Positions 46,502 to 55,597 of a stretch of DNA of 64,000 bases are shown here, in pieces; position 1 is the first letter of the stretch; each line of letters begins with the position of its first letter. Position numbers and translations under genes: made by a program. Source of the stretch: Croceicoccus naphthovorans (GTDB lineage Bacteria; Pseudomonadota; Alphaproteobacteria; Sphingomonadales; Sphingomonadaceae). Below the pieces are notes generated by a model, which saw only the letters and a program-made list of their open reading frames with translations, made no database searches and was not told where the DNA came from. Location of the stretch: contig NZ_CP011770.1 in NCBI RefSeq assembly GCF_001028705.1, positions 313,501-377,500 on the forward strand, in the 5' to 3' direction.

Positions 46502-47539
46502 ATGAGTGAGATGACGTCCCAAGCAATGCCCCGACCCGCCGATCACCCCGATGCGCCAACCGGAAAGGTCGCGGTGCTGCTGGTCAATCTCGGCACGCCC
46601 GATGCGCCGGAGAAGGGCGCGGTGAAGCGCTATCTGCGCGAGTTCCTGTCGGACCGCCGCGTGGTCGAAATTCCGCCGCTGGTGTGGCAGCCGATCCTGC
46701 GCGGGATCATCCTGAACACCCGCCCGAAGAAAAGCGCGCATGCCTATGCCCAGGTCTGGGGGCAGGACGGTTCTCCGCTGGCGGCGATAACCGCGCGGCA
46801 GGCGAAGGCGTTGCAGGCGCGGATGGGCGCTGGCGTCACCGTCGATTGGGCGATGCGCTATGGCAATCCCTCTATCGCGAGCAAGGTCGCGGCGCTGAAA
46901 GAGGCGGGGCACGATCGCATCCTGTTCGCGCCGCTCTATCCGCAATATTCGGGCGCGACGACGGCGACGGCGGTCGATGCGCTGGGCGCGGCGCTGGCCG
47001 AAATGCGCTGGCAGCCCGCGATCCGCACCCTGCCGCCATACCACGATGCACCCGCCTATATCGCGGCGCTGAAGGCGGACCTTTCGCGCCAGATTTCGGC
47101 CCTGCCGCAAGTGCCGGAGGTGCTGCTGCTCAGCTTTCATGGGATGCCCGAACGCACGCTGCATCTGGGTGATCCCTATCACTGCCACTGCCGCAAGACC
47201 GCGCGTCTGCTGGCCGAGGCGCTGGCGGCGGACTTTCCGCAGATGCGCGTGGACACCACGTTCCAGTCCCGCTTCGGCAAAGCCAAGTGGCTGGAGCCCG
47301 CGACCGACACGACCATCGAGGCGGAGGCGAAAGCGGGGGTCAGGAGCATGGCCGTCGCGATGCCGGGCTTCTCTGCCGATTGTCTTGAAACGCTGGAAGA
47401 AATCGCCCTGCAAGGCCGCGACACGTTCCTCGCGGCGGGCGGCGAAAGCTATGCGGCGCTGACCTGCCTTAACGATACCGAAGCAGGGATGGACATGCTG
47501 GAAGCGCTGGTGCGGCGGGAACTGGCGGGTTGGGTTTGA
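46502..47539 (+). CDS. hemH: Ferrochelatase
   Basis: A 345-residue enzyme that inserts ferrous iron into protoporphyrin IX, the last step of haem synthesis. The catalytic His is in LSFHGMPERT (near 213) and the conserved Glu is in DCLETLEEI (near 293); the HCHCRKT segment is typical. It starts 5 bases after the molybdenum-hydroxylase stop, so it may be on the same transcript. Peripheral inner-membrane location is expected for the family. Confidence 0.96.
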   Translation: MSEMTSQAMPRPADHPDAPTGKVAVLLVNLGTPDAPEKGAVKRYLREFLSDRRVVEIPPLVWQPILRGIILNTRPKKSAHAYAQVWGQDGSPLAAITARQAKALQARMGAGVTVDWAMRYGNPSIASKVAALKEAGHDRILFAPLYPQYSGATTATAVDALGAALAEMRWQPAIRTLPPYHDAPAYIAALKADLSRQISALPQVPEVLLLSFHGMPERTLHLGDPYHCHCRKTARLLAEALAADFPQMRVDTTFQSRFGKAKWLEPATDTTIEAEAKAGVRSMAVAMPGFSADCLETLEEIALQGRDTFLAAGGESYAALTCLNDTEAGMDMLEALVRRELAGWV

Positions 47540-47638
47540 CGGTTGCTATTGGCGCATTGCCTCGCAGGCTCATATGTCCGGGATTAGGGTGGGAAGCGGA
47601 CAGTCTGGTTTGCGATCAAGCCAGCGCAGAACCAGCCG

Positions 47639-48034
47639 TCATTTGGGCAGACCAACTCCTCCCAATGGCGCGGTTTCTGCTATTCGCTCCAGTCCGGCAA
47701 TCAGTGGCCTCCCTCTGCCAATTGCATCTTGTACAGATGGTAGGGACAAGGAGGCTTTGTGAGCTTCAGCGTCAGTCCAGACTTCGGTGATCCATAGGGC
47801 ATTGGGATCTTCCGGCGCGACCGCTACGATGTAGGAAAGATTGCCTGGCATATCGCGCAAACCCGTTAGCAGAATCGCAGCAAGGGCATCGCGCTGTCCC
47901 TCTACCGCTGTCATCTTGCCGATTAATCCATACATCAGAACGCCTTCCGTTGTTCGCCCCAGGTTCCGCGGCACACAAGCTGTGCAGGAAGCTCCCACCA
48001 CCGCGGCGATAAAGCTGCGCTTTGAAAATTCCAT
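47639..48034 (-). CDS. Antibiotic-biosynthesis-monooxygenase (ABM)-domain protein, possibly exported
   Basis: A 131-residue protein whose ABM domain (about 34-125, starting MYGLIGKMTAVEGQRDAL) has the ferredoxin-like fold of quinol monooxygenases. The first 33 residues from ATG 48034 look like a signal with lipobox-like Cys (ASCTAC), but ATG 47935 has a better ribosome site (GGAAGG eight bases upstream) and would give a cytosolic domain alone. Both ends of the gene are flanked by related sequences in inverted orientation. Confidence 0.75.
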   Translation of the reverse strand: MEFSKRSFIAAVVGASCTACVPRNLGRTTEGVLMYGLIGKMTAVEGQRDALAAILLTGLRDMPGNLSYIVAVAPEDPNALWITEVWTDAEAHKASLSLPSVQDAIGRGRPLIAGLERIAETAPLGGVGLPK

Positions 48035-48196
48035 ACAACATGAGCTAGACAAAGGCGCAATGCATGAACAGCCCACGTCGCTTAATGGCTAAAAGATTTG
48101 CCAAGCAGAACGTCCGCAATGGGGTCGTAAGCTGACAGTCCGCATTTAGCCCAACACGCTGAATTTCTGCCAAGCCTACCCAACCGACAACCGCCC

Positions 48197-48805
48197 CTAC
48201 TCTTCCAACTCCACATCCCAGTAGAGCCAATCCCGCCATGTCTCATGCAGGTAATTCGGTGGAAATCCCTTGCCCCGCTCCTGCAATTGCCAGTTCGTGG
48301 GCCGGATCGGCGGCACCTGCAGGTTCATCCGCGCCTGTTTCGGGGTGCGCCCGCCCTTCTTCATGTTGCACGGGGCGCAGGCGGTGACGATGTTTTCCCA
48401 ACTGGTGATCCCGCCCAATCGCCGCGGCATGACGTGATCGAAGGTCAGATGCTGCGGGCTGCCGCAATATTGGCAGGAAAACCGATCGCGCAGGAATAGG
48501 TTGAACCGGGTGAAGGCCGGGAATTCCGATGGCTTCACATATTGCTTGAGCGCGATCACCGAGGGGATCTGCATGTCGAAGCTGGGCGAGTGGACCAGTC
48601 GTTCGTAACTGGCGACGATGTCCACCCGGTCCAGGAAGACCGCCTTGATCGCGGTTTGCCACGGCCAGAGGCTGAGCGGGTAATAGGATAGCGGCGTGTA
48701 ATCTGCGTTCAGGACAAGTGCCGGGCAATTGTTCAGCTTGCGTGTCGGATCGCCGTCCGCACTGGCAAGCCTTGCCCTGGTTTCGATCAGGCCCTGTTGG
48801 AACAT
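48197..48805 (-). CDS. HNH endonuclease family protein
   Basis: A 202-residue protein with a C-terminal HNH nuclease domain: zinc Cys pair CQYC, catalytic FDHVMPRR, then Asn in SWENIVTAC and Cys pair CAPC. The N-terminal half (ALVLNADYTPLSYYPL) is conserved in a widespread family of stand-alone HNH proteins with unknown cellular role. ATG 48805 is preferred; ATG 48838 is possible. Divergent from gluQ. Confidence 0.9.
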   Translation of the reverse strand: MFQQGLIETRARLASADGDPTRKLNNCPALVLNADYTPLSYYPLSLWPWQTAIKAVFLDRVDIVASYERLVHSPSFDMQIPSVIALKQYVKPSEFPAFTRFNLFLRDRFSCQYCGSPQHLTFDHVMPRRLGGITSWENIVTACAPCNMKKGGRTPKQARMNLQVPPIRPTNWQLQERGKGFPPNYLHETWRDWLYWDVELEE

Positions 48806-49072
48806 CGCCGTATTCGCCCCCCTGCATACTGGATGCATCCGGTGGGTCCGGCAGGAGAACCACCGTTACGGGCCGCGCTTTCGCAGGCGAGCATGACCGG
48901 TTGATGACGCATCGCCCCTTGAAATCAGCACGGCGACGCATTTTGGGCAAGAGGGTAGCGCACAGGCTATCCACAGCCGTGTACACAAGATCATGCACAG
49001 GATTGTCCTCAGGCTGTGCACAGGCGTAGCGCCCCTGTCGTCTCGCGCCGAGCCGCGCTAACACTTCGCGCG

Positions 49073-49945
49073 ATGACCACCGTCACCCGCTTTGCCCCCA
49101 GCCCGAACGGGCCATTGCACCTCGGCCACGCCTATGCGGCGGTCGTGGCGCATGATTTGGCGAGGGCGCGGGAAGGGCGGTTCCTGCTGCGGATCGAGGA
49201 CATCGACGGCGCGCGCAGCCGGGCGGAATTCGCCGAGTCGACTCTGGACGATTTGCGCTGGCTGGGGCTGGACTGGGACGGCGCAGCGATCCGCCAGTCG
49301 GCGCGGATTGCGGCGCACGCCGCGGCGCTGGACGATCTGAGGCGCGAAGGCCTCGTTTATCCCTGCACCTGCACCCGCGCGGAAGTCGCGGCGGCAGCGA
49401 CAGAAACCGGGCCGGACGGGCCGATCTATCCGGGCACCTGCCGGGGGCGGACCGATGGGCCGGATGGGCCGGATGGTCCGGTGGCATGGCGGCTGGACAT
49501 GGCGCGAGCGATTGCGCGGGCCGGACCGCTGAAGTGGACCGACGAGCTGGCGGGCGTGCAGGTGGCGCAGCCCGAGCTTTTCGGGGACGTCGTTCTTGGG
49601 CGAAAGGACGCGCCGGGCAGCTATCATCTGGCCGTTACGCTGGACGATGCGGCGGACGGGGTCACGCTGGTGACGCGGGGCATGGACCTGTTCGCCTCGA
49701 CCCACGTGCACCGGTTGCTTCAGACGCTGCTCGGCCTGTCGGTGCCGGTCTGGCATCATCATGCGCTGCTGGTGGAAGGCGACGGAGAGAAGCTGGCCAA
49801 GCGGCGTGGCTCGCCCTCTCTGGCGGATCGCAGGTTGGCTGGCGAAGATGGCAGGGCGCTGGCCGCCGACATTCGCGCGGGGCGGTTTCCGGGCGGTCTG
49901 TCGCTTTCGTTCTCGGCACTGGCAATTGGCCGAGAAAATCCCTAA
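49073..49945 (+). CDS. gluQ: Glutamyl-Q tRNA(Asp) synthetase
   Basis: A 290-residue truncated glutamyl-tRNA synthetase paralogue that attaches Glu to queuosine in tRNA-Asp. The HIGH-like motif is PSPNGPLHLGHA, the KMSKS equivalent is EKLAKRRG, and the zinc site is CTCTRAE with a later PGTC; the anticodon-binding domain is absent, as expected. A TDGPDGPDGP run is a small lineage-specific repeat. With queG in this window it completes two steps of the queuosine pathway. Confidence 0.95.
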   Translation: MTTVTRFAPSPNGPLHLGHAYAAVVAHDLARAREGRFLLRIEDIDGARSRAEFAESTLDDLRWLGLDWDGAAIRQSARIAAHAAALDDLRREGLVYPCTCTRAEVAAAATETGPDGPIYPGTCRGRTDGPDGPDGPVAWRLDMARAIARAGPLKWTDELAGVQVAQPELFGDVVLGRKDAPGSYHLAVTLDDAADGVTLVTRGMDLFASTHVHRLLQTLLGLSVPVWHHHALLVEGDGEKLAKRRGSPSLADRRLAGEDGRALAADIRAGRFPGGLSLSFSALAIGRENP

Positions 49946-49954
49946 CTGAGGCCC

Positions 49955-50182
49955 ATGAAAGTCATCCTCATAATCGTTCTGGTCGCGCTGGTCGCGATGG
50001 TGATCGTCTCGCTGGTGCGCGGTATTGTCGCATTCCTGCAAAGCACGAAGATGGATCTTGAGGGCGGTGACGAGCAGGTGCAGGAAATGCAGCTGCGCCA
50101 GAACCGCGCGATGATGTCCCGCATCAAGTATCAGGCGGCGGCGGTGCTGGTCGCCATGGTGATCCTGGCCATCGCGTCCTGA
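49955..50182 (+). CDS. HIG1-domain membrane protein
   Basis: A 75-residue twin-helix membrane protein: hydrophobic helices at 3-22 and 57-74 linked by an acidic/Gln-rich loop (EGGDEQVQEMQLRQNRAMM). It matches the HIG_1_N family, whose members in alphaproteobacteria associate with cytochrome oxidase supercomplexes. It follows gluQ by 9 bases and precedes the adenosyltransferase gene by 7, in one transcription unit. Confidence 0.85.
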   Translation: MKVILIIVLVALVAMVIVSLVRGIVAFLQSTKMDLEGGDEQVQEMQLRQNRAMMSRIKYQAAAVLVAMVILAIAS

Positions 50183-50189
50183 CCAGACC

Positions 50190-50759
50190 GTGGTAAAACT
50201 CAACAAGATCTACACTCGCACCGGCGATGACGGGACGACGGGCCTTGTCGACGGTTCGCGCGTGCCCAAACATGCCGCGCGCATGGACGCGATCGGTGCG
50301 GTGGACGAAGCGAACAGCGCCATCGGGCTGGCCATCGCGGCGCTGGATGCGGGCGAAGGACATGACGTGCTGACCCGGGTGCAGAACGATCTGTTCGACC
50401 TTGGCGCCGACCTTGCCACGCCGGGCGATGACTTTACGCCGGGCGAAATGACGCTGCGCATGGTTGCCGCTCAGTCCGAATGGATCGAGAGCCGGATCGA
50501 CGCTGCGAACGAGAGCATCGCGCCGCTGACCAGCTTCGTCCTGCCGGGTGGTACCGAGGCTTCGGCACGACTGCACGTCGCGCGTGCCAGCGTCCGCGCC
50601 GCCGAACGGGCGATCACTGCACTGGCAGAGGGCGAGCCCGTCAACCCGGCGGCGCTGACGTATGTGAACCGGCTGTCCGACTTGCTGTTCGTATTGGCGC
50701 GCGGTGCCAATGATGGCGGCAAGGACGATGTCCTGTGGGTGCCCGGCGCTAACCGGTAA
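50190..50759 (+). CDS. PduO-type cob(I)alamin adenosyltransferase
   Basis: A 189-residue cytosolic enzyme that transfers adenosyl from ATP to cob(I)alamin to make coenzyme B12. The ATP motif YTRTGDDGTTGLVDG is at the N-terminus, and the trimer active-site segment VNRLSDLLFVLAR is near the C-terminus. The start codon is GTG 50190. Third in the gluQ-HIG1 run. Its end overlaps the convergent gene by 11 bases. Confidence 0.94.
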   Translation: MVKLNKIYTRTGDDGTTGLVDGSRVPKHAARMDAIGAVDEANSAIGLAIAALDAGEGHDVLTRVQNDLFDLGADLATPGDDFTPGEMTLRMVAAQSEWIESRIDAANESIAPLTSFVLPGGTEASARLHVARASVRAAERAITALAEGEPVNPAALTYVNRLSDLLFVLARGANDGGKDDVLWVPGANR

Positions 50760-51078
50760 AGCCCTTCTTGCGGTAGATTTCGCTGCCGCGCCGGAACACG
50801 ACCAGCTTTTCCAACGTCACGGGGTGGAAGAACGCCTCTACCGCCATGCCGTTTTCCGTCTGCGCATAGACTTCGTAACAATCGCCTTCGACTTGAAGCT
50901 TCTGGACTTTCCAGCCCTCAAGCCACGCCTGCTTCTTCAGCTTGTCGATCTTTTGCCACTTGTCCTTCGGCCCGGCGTTGCACCGCACGTCGCCATCGGC
51001 CAGCGCGGGCGAGGCGGAGAGCAGCGCGGCGGCGGTGACCACGGCAGCCAATCGCGTGCGAGGTGTCTTGCGGATCAT
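50749..51078 (-). CDS. Small exported PepSY-like protein
   Basis: A 109-residue periplasmic protein. A signal peptide (1-28, cleavage at ALADG) is followed by a small domain with a PepSY-like beta-strand pattern (QKIDKLKKQAWLEGW, VEGDCYEVYAQTENGMAVEAFF), with two Cys (33 and 67) that could form a disulfide. Its ATG overlaps the stop of the ferric-reductase-like gene (ATGA). Last gene of the iron-uptake run; a soluble partner or redox adaptor for that membrane protein is a reasonable guess. Confidence 0.75.
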   Translation of the reverse strand: MIRKTPRTRLAAVVTAAALLSASPALADGDVRCNAGPKDKWQKIDKLKKQAWLEGWKVQKLQVEGDCYEVYAQTENGMAVEAFFHPVTLEKLVVFRRGSEIYRKKGFTG

Positions 51079-51686
51079 GCAAAAGTCCTTCGGTTGAAAC
51101 GGCGATTTACGCGCACGACAAAGCGCAGCACCCATGCAAGGGCGACCGGCGCAAGATGGATCAGCGGCGGGGCCCAATCGCGGTCGAGCAGGGCCCAGTG
51201 TGAAAGGGCGAGAATAAACGCCGCATAGATACCCTGCTGCACGCGCTTCCACAGGCGGCGGCCCATTGCGGCCATGGCGGCATCGCGGCTGACCGCAGCG
51301 GCGGCGAGCATGAAGGCGAAGCCGAGCCAGCCGGTCCAGATCGCGGGCAGGGTGAATTCGGCGACGATCGGTTGCAGCGCGCCCATGTCGACGGCGTAAA
51401 AGGCGAGATGGAGCAGGCCGTACCCGAACGCCGCGACGCCAAGGTTGCGGCGGATCGCCACCCAGCCTCGCAGAAACCGGTTCGGGCCGAACACCTCGAC
51501 CAGCGGACCGGGCAGCAAAGCCAGCACCATCAGCCGCAGCGATAATTCGCCGGTCGGGTGCAGCAGGTCCATCGCCAGCGAGCCGCGCGCAAGGTCCGCG
51601 ACCATCAGCGCTGCGGGCACGGCCAGTGCGAGCCAAAAGAGCAGCGTGCGCGGCCTCATGCGCCTGTGGCCCGTCGCCATCAGCAT
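51075..51686 (-). CDS. Ferric-reductase-like/MsrQ-like haem b membrane protein
   Basis: A 203-residue membrane protein with six hydrophobic segments, matching the ferric-reductase transmembrane domain. Candidate haem-ligating His residues lie in LLHLAF, LSHWALL and LIHLAP. Family members include MsrQ (YedZ), the electron donor of MsrP, but no msrP gene is here; instead it is coupled (TGATG) to piuC and to a PepSY-like protein inside an iron-uptake cluster. I therefore favour reduction of imported ferric iron, by inference only. Confidence 0.8.
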   Translation of the reverse strand: MLMATGHRRMRPRTLLFWLALAVPAALMVADLARGSLAMDLLHPTGELSLRLMVLALLPGPLVEVFGPNRFLRGWVAIRRNLGVAAFGYGLLHLAFYAVDMGALQPIVAEFTLPAIWTGWLGFAFMLAAAAVSRDAAMAAMGRRLWKRVQQGIYAAFILALSHWALLDRDWAPPLIHLAPVALAWVLRFVVRVNRRFNRRTFA

Positions 51687-52369
51687 CAGACGTTTGCCCA
51701 GCGGCGCAGCAGGTTGTGATAGACGTGGATCAGCCGGTCGATATCGGCATCGTCTTTGGCCCGCCCTACCGACAGCACGCGGATCGACTGGTCCATGTCA
51801 TAGAGCATGGCCCGCGCCGCTGCGTCGGCAACCGCGCTTTGCATCCATGTGATCGCGCAGATCCTCTGCCCGCGCGTGACGGGCGTGACCTGATGCAGGC
51901 TGCCAGAGGGATAGAGCACCATGTCGCCAGCGGGCAGCTTGACCGCCTGCGCGCCATAGCTTTCCTCTATCACCAGCTCTCCGCCGTCGTAGCTGTCCGG
52001 GTCGGACAAGAACAGTGTGGCCGACAGGTCCGACCGGAGTGTCATGCTGCCATCCGGGAGCCGCATGATCGCGGCATCGGAATGCGTGCCGTAATGCCCG
52101 CCGTCTTGGTAGAGATTGAAAACCGGCGGCCAGATTTTCTCTGCCAGCGATGCCGAGATGAATTCGGAATGGTGGCCCAGCTTGCGCAGGATCGCGGTGC
52201 CAAGCGCCTGCGCCACGTCGTCGCTGCGCGGCAGTTGCAGGTTCTGTTTCACCGCCACCGACCGGGTGCCTGCCGTATCCGCCCCGTCGCTCCAGCCGGC
52301 ACCGGCCAGCTTCTCGCGAAACTGCGCGACTTCGTCGGGGCTCAGGACGTTTTCGATGACGATCAGCAT
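51686..52369 (-). CDS. piuC: PiuC/YbiX-type Fe(II)/2-oxoglutarate dioxygenase
   Basis: A 227-residue PKHD-type hydroxylase fold enzyme. The iron ligands are His96 and Asp98 (HYGTHSDAA) and His159 (GSLHQV); Arg169 (RGQR) should bind 2-oxoglutarate. In Pseudomonas and many others PiuC accompanies a siderophore receptor, as here, where the receptor gene ends 54 bases upstream. The hydroxylation target is not known. ATG 52369 starts the fold (MLIVIENVLS). Confidence 0.93.
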   Translation of the reverse strand: MLIVIENVLSPDEVAQFREKLAGAGWSDGADTAGTRSVAVKQNLQLPRSDDVAQALGTAILRKLGHHSEFISASLAEKIWPPVFNLYQDGGHYGTHSDAAIMRLPDGSMTLRSDLSATLFLSDPDSYDGGELVIEESYGAQAVKLPAGDMVLYPSGSLHQVTPVTRGQRICAITWMQSAVADAAARAMLYDMDQSIRVLSVGRAKDDADIDRLIHVYHNLLRRWANV

Positions 52370-52423
52370 GGTGCGGGTCTTAGAGCGTGTGGGGCGGCCC
52401 GCAAGGGGCCGCCCCATCAGGCA

Positions 52424-54772
52424 TCAGAACTTCGCCGTGACAGTCAGTGTCGAGCGGCGTTCATCCCCCTTGTAGAGGAAGTGACCGCTGCGATAGCCCG
52501 CCTGGTAATAGTCCGTGTCGCCAACATTGGTCACGTTGACCCTTGCGCCGATGTTGGGCGTGAACTGATAGCTGGCGAAGGCGTCGAACACCCAATAGCT
52601 CGGCACGCGATAGGTGTAGACCTCTAGCTCGTCGTTATAGCTGGCCGCATCGTCGGGCTGGCCGGTGAACATAGCGCTCTTGTACGTGGCGGTGCCGCCG
52701 AATGCGAAGGCGTCGGTTGCCTGATAGCGGACCTGTCCGCTGAACTGCGTATTGGCGAAGTTCGACAGGCGGCGGCCGATCTTGGCCGGATCGTTGGAGT
52801 CGAGAATTTCGGAGTCCATCAACGTCAGCGCGGCTTGTCCCGACAGTTTCGAGGTGAGGTTGCCGACGATCCCGAATTCGACGCCGCGAACGCGGTTCTT
52901 GCCGGTGTTGAGCGAACCACCCTCGCTGTAACCGTCGCCCGCGCTTTCGAAGACATCGTCCTTCGTGATCTGGAAGACTGCGGCGGTCGCCATGAAGCGA
53001 TCGTCGAACAGGTCTGCCTTAATGCCCGCTTCAAAGCTTTCGCTGCCCTCGGGACGGCCATCGCCGATGTCCGTGCCGTCGGCGACGCAAATGCCGCCAT
53101 AGCCGCAATTGCCGCCAAGGTCGGATTCGCCCCCGTTGATGTTCTTTGCCGTGCCCCAGTTGAAGTAAAGGTACAATTCTTCCGCCGGCTTGATGCCGAT
53201 CCCCGCGTGGCCGTTCCACAGCGTGTCGGAATAGCTGAAGTGGGTCGGTTCGTCTGCGCCGCGGCCCAGAACGTCGTTCGAATAGCTGAACGCATCCAGA
53301 CGCACGCCGCCGTGCACTGAAAGCCATGCGTTCAGGTCGACGGTATCCATCGCGTAGAACGACAGGGTTTCCACCTGCCAGTCGCTGTCGATCCTGCCGA
53401 AGCTGATGTCCCGCTGGGCCAGATCGTGGATGTTGCCGACGTTGACGTTCCGGTTCTCGTCGGTGATGCAATATCCCTGATTGATGCTGCCGCCGCGTCC
53501 TTCATAGGTGCAGTTCGTCGGGCCATTTTCGTCGATTGCGTAGGTGCCATTGGTCACCTGAAGGTTCGAATACTCCGACCCGACGATCAGGGCGTGCCCG
53601 ATCGACCCGGTGTCGAATTCGGCCAACACGTTGAACTGGTTGGTGAAGTACTCAACCTCTTGATTTCCCTGATGGGTCGAGAGGCGCAGAGGGTCGTATG
53701 TGCCCGCTTCCGGATCATATGCCCCGCCGCGCAGGCCGGTCAGGACATAGCCGTTGGTGGTTTCGCCATAGCGGGTGGCGTTGGTGATCGTGAACCCGTC
53801 CCACGGCGTGATGAAAATGCGGCCGGTGAAGGTATCTACTTCGGTGTCGAGGAAATCGCCTTCCTGCGCATAGTTCGGCACGTCGTCCCATGGACCATAG
53901 ACGGTCACGTTCCCCGCCGTGCCGGTCGGCGCGGGTACATAGCCGCCCAGATCGGGAATGTCGTTCGCGGTCAGGTGGTAATAGTCGAGCAGGACGAGAA
54001 CCGTTTCGCTCGGCGTCCATGCGCCGGAAACCGCAGCGCCCCAACGGTCGCGGTCGGAAAAGTTGCGGTTCGGGATTTCCTCGTAGGAATAGAGCCCGTT
54101 CACGCGCACGGCCAGCGTGTCGGTCAGCGGGATGTTCGTGTCCAACGTCGCGCGATAATAATCGTCGGTGCCGATGCCGCCGTCGATGCGGGTGAACATA
54201 TAATCGGTGCTAGCCTGCTTGGTGATGGAGTTCACCGCACCGCCCGTCGCGCCGCGACCCGCGAAGGATGAGCTTGGGCCCTTGGTGATCTCGATCTGGT
54301 CGACGACGAAGCTTTCGCGTGTGGTCATGCCCGGATCGCGAAGGCCGTCGACGAAGACGTCGCTGCGCGCTTCGTGGCCACGGATGATAAAGCGGTCGCC
54401 GAATGCGTTGCCGTTTTCACCCGTGCCGACGGTGACGCCGGGCTGGGCCGAGAGGATTTCACGCATGTCGTTCGCGCCCGATTCCTCGATCTGACGCTCG
54501 GTCAGCACGGTGATCGTGGCGGGCGTTTCGGCCAGAGGCTTGGGACGGCGGATGTCGCCGGAAATGCGAGCTTTATAGGGCGCGCCTTCCTGCGTGTAGG
54601 GGTTGGAGTCCGCCGTGTGATCCTTGATCTCCAGCGTATCGAGCATGATTTCCTCGTCCCCTGCATCTTGTGCAAGGGCGGGCTGGGTCAGAAATACCGC
54701 TGACATTCCGGCGGCAAGGGCGGTGCCCTGGCGGAGCGAGATCGGCTTTCTGATATTGGTAGTGCGACGCAT
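52424..54772 (-). CDS. TonB-dependent siderophore receptor
   Basis: A 782-residue outer-membrane transporter. A signal peptide ending near ALAQDA, a TonB-box-like segment (EEIMLDTLEI), a plug domain (starting KPLAETPATITVL and including GGAVNSITK), then a 22-strand barrel ending in Phe (TVTAKF). Internal Cys pairs (NCTYEGRGGSINQGYC, NCGYGGIC) may brace extracellular loops. ATG 54772 is preferred over TTG 54778 because AAGGGGA stands upstream. Catecholate siderophores are the likely ligand by similarity to Fiu/PiuA, but not proven. Confidence 0.94.
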   Translation of the reverse strand: MRRTTNIRKPISLRQGTALAAGMSAVFLTQPALAQDAGDEEIMLDTLEIKDHTADSNPYTQEGAPYKARISGDIRRPKPLAETPATITVLTERQIEESGANDMREILSAQPGVTVGTGENGNAFGDRFIIRGHEARSDVFVDGLRDPGMTTRESFVVDQIEITKGPSSSFAGRGATGGAVNSITKQASTDYMFTRIDGGIGTDDYYRATLDTNIPLTDTLAVRVNGLYSYEEIPNRNFSDRDRWGAAVSGAWTPSETVLVLLDYYHLTANDIPDLGGYVPAPTGTAGNVTVYGPWDDVPNYAQEGDFLDTEVDTFTGRIFITPWDGFTITNATRYGETTNGYVLTGLRGGAYDPEAGTYDPLRLSTHQGNQEVEYFTNQFNVLAEFDTGSIGHALIVGSEYSNLQVTNGTYAIDENGPTNCTYEGRGGSINQGYCITDENRNVNVGNIHDLAQRDISFGRIDSDWQVETLSFYAMDTVDLNAWLSVHGGVRLDAFSYSNDVLGRGADEPTHFSYSDTLWNGHAGIGIKPAEELYLYFNWGTAKNINGGESDLGGNCGYGGICVADGTDIGDGRPEGSESFEAGIKADLFDDRFMATAAVFQITKDDVFESAGDGYSEGGSLNTGKNRVRGVEFGIVGNLTSKLSGQAALTLMDSEILDSNDPAKIGRRLSNFANTQFSGQVRYQATDAFAFGGTATYKSAMFTGQPDDAASYNDELEVYTYRVPSYWVFDAFASYQFTPNIGARVNVTNVGDTDYYQAGYRSGHFLYKGDERRSTLTVTAKF

Positions 54773-54844
54773 TTGCAAAATTCCCCTTGGTATCTTTCGT
54801 CGTTCGTGTTCGCGGTTTGGTTCTTGGATTTGCGCGGTGTCCGA

Positions 54845-55597
54845 TTACTTGGATGAAAGCGCGTAATCGATCGGCAGCGCGATGGTCAGGCTGTCCCGCC
54901 CCATCTCACGCGGGATCGGCGGTAAGGGCGACACCCGCTGCATCAGGGTCAGCGTCGCGTCGTCCAGCAAGGCATGACCGCTGCTCGATTTGATGGAGCT
55001 GGCGACGACGTTGCCCGACCGGTCCACGGTAAAGCGGACAGTGACCACGCCCTGTTGGCGCGCCTTCTTCGCTTCGGACGGATACTGCTTCTTCCGTTGC
55101 AAGTGTGCCATCAGCAACCGGTAATAGTCGGCGGCCTTCTTCTTCGCACGCGGGTCGTCGCCCGCGGTATCGCCAGAACCGGTCGTCGCCTCGGTGGGCC
55201 GGGTGGCGGGCTGGGGTTGCGGCGGAGCGGCCTGGGCTACGCTCGGCTGCATCGTCGGCACCTGAATGCGCGCCGGTGGTGGCACGCGGACCGGATCGGG
55301 CGGCAGCGCTGCCTGCGTTTCGGGAATATCGATGTCCGGCGCGAGATAGCTGGGCAGTTCCTGCGCAACCGGCTCAGGCAGATCGACCGGCGGGGTCGGT
55401 TCGCTGGCGCTGGTCGCCACTTCTGCGGGGCCGAGCGGTGGGAGTTCGAGCTCCATCACCGGATCGGGCAGTGGCGGCGCGGCCTTCGGCGTGATCAGCA
55501 GCACAGCCGCCAGAACCGCGCCGTGCAACATCAACGCCCCGGCGGCGGCAGCTGTCCACAGCCGCTTGTCTTCGTAAGGAAGGGCAGCAGCGGTCAC
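54845..55597 (-). CDS. tonB: TonB energy transducer
   Basis: A 250-residue protein linking the ExbBD proton motor to the outer-membrane receptor. N-terminal anchor (about 13-36), a Pro-rich periplasmic spacer, and a C-terminal TonB domain (YPSEAKKARQQGVVTVRFTVDRSG) that contacts TonB boxes. GTG 55597 overlaps the exbD stop (GTGA). Its receptor partner follows 72 bases later. Confidence 0.93.
   Translation of the reverse strand: MTAAALPYEDKRLWTAAAAGALMLHGAVLAAVLLITPKAAPPLPDPVMELELPPLGPAEVATSASEPTPPVDLPEPVAQELPSYLAPDIDIPETQAALPPDPVRVPPPARIQVPTMQPSVAQAAPPQPQPATRPTEATTGSGDTAGDDPRAKKKAADYYRLLMAHLQRKKQYPSEAKKARQQGVVTVRFTVDRSGNVVASSIKSSSGHALLDDATLTLMQRVSPLPPIPREMGRDSLTIALPIDYALSSK

Noticed and set aside
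48806..49072. Chromosomal origin of replication at the DnaA-box-like cluster
   Set aside because: There is no dnaA, dnaN, hemE or parAB neighbour, no AT-rich unwinding stretch, and only one near-consensus box.
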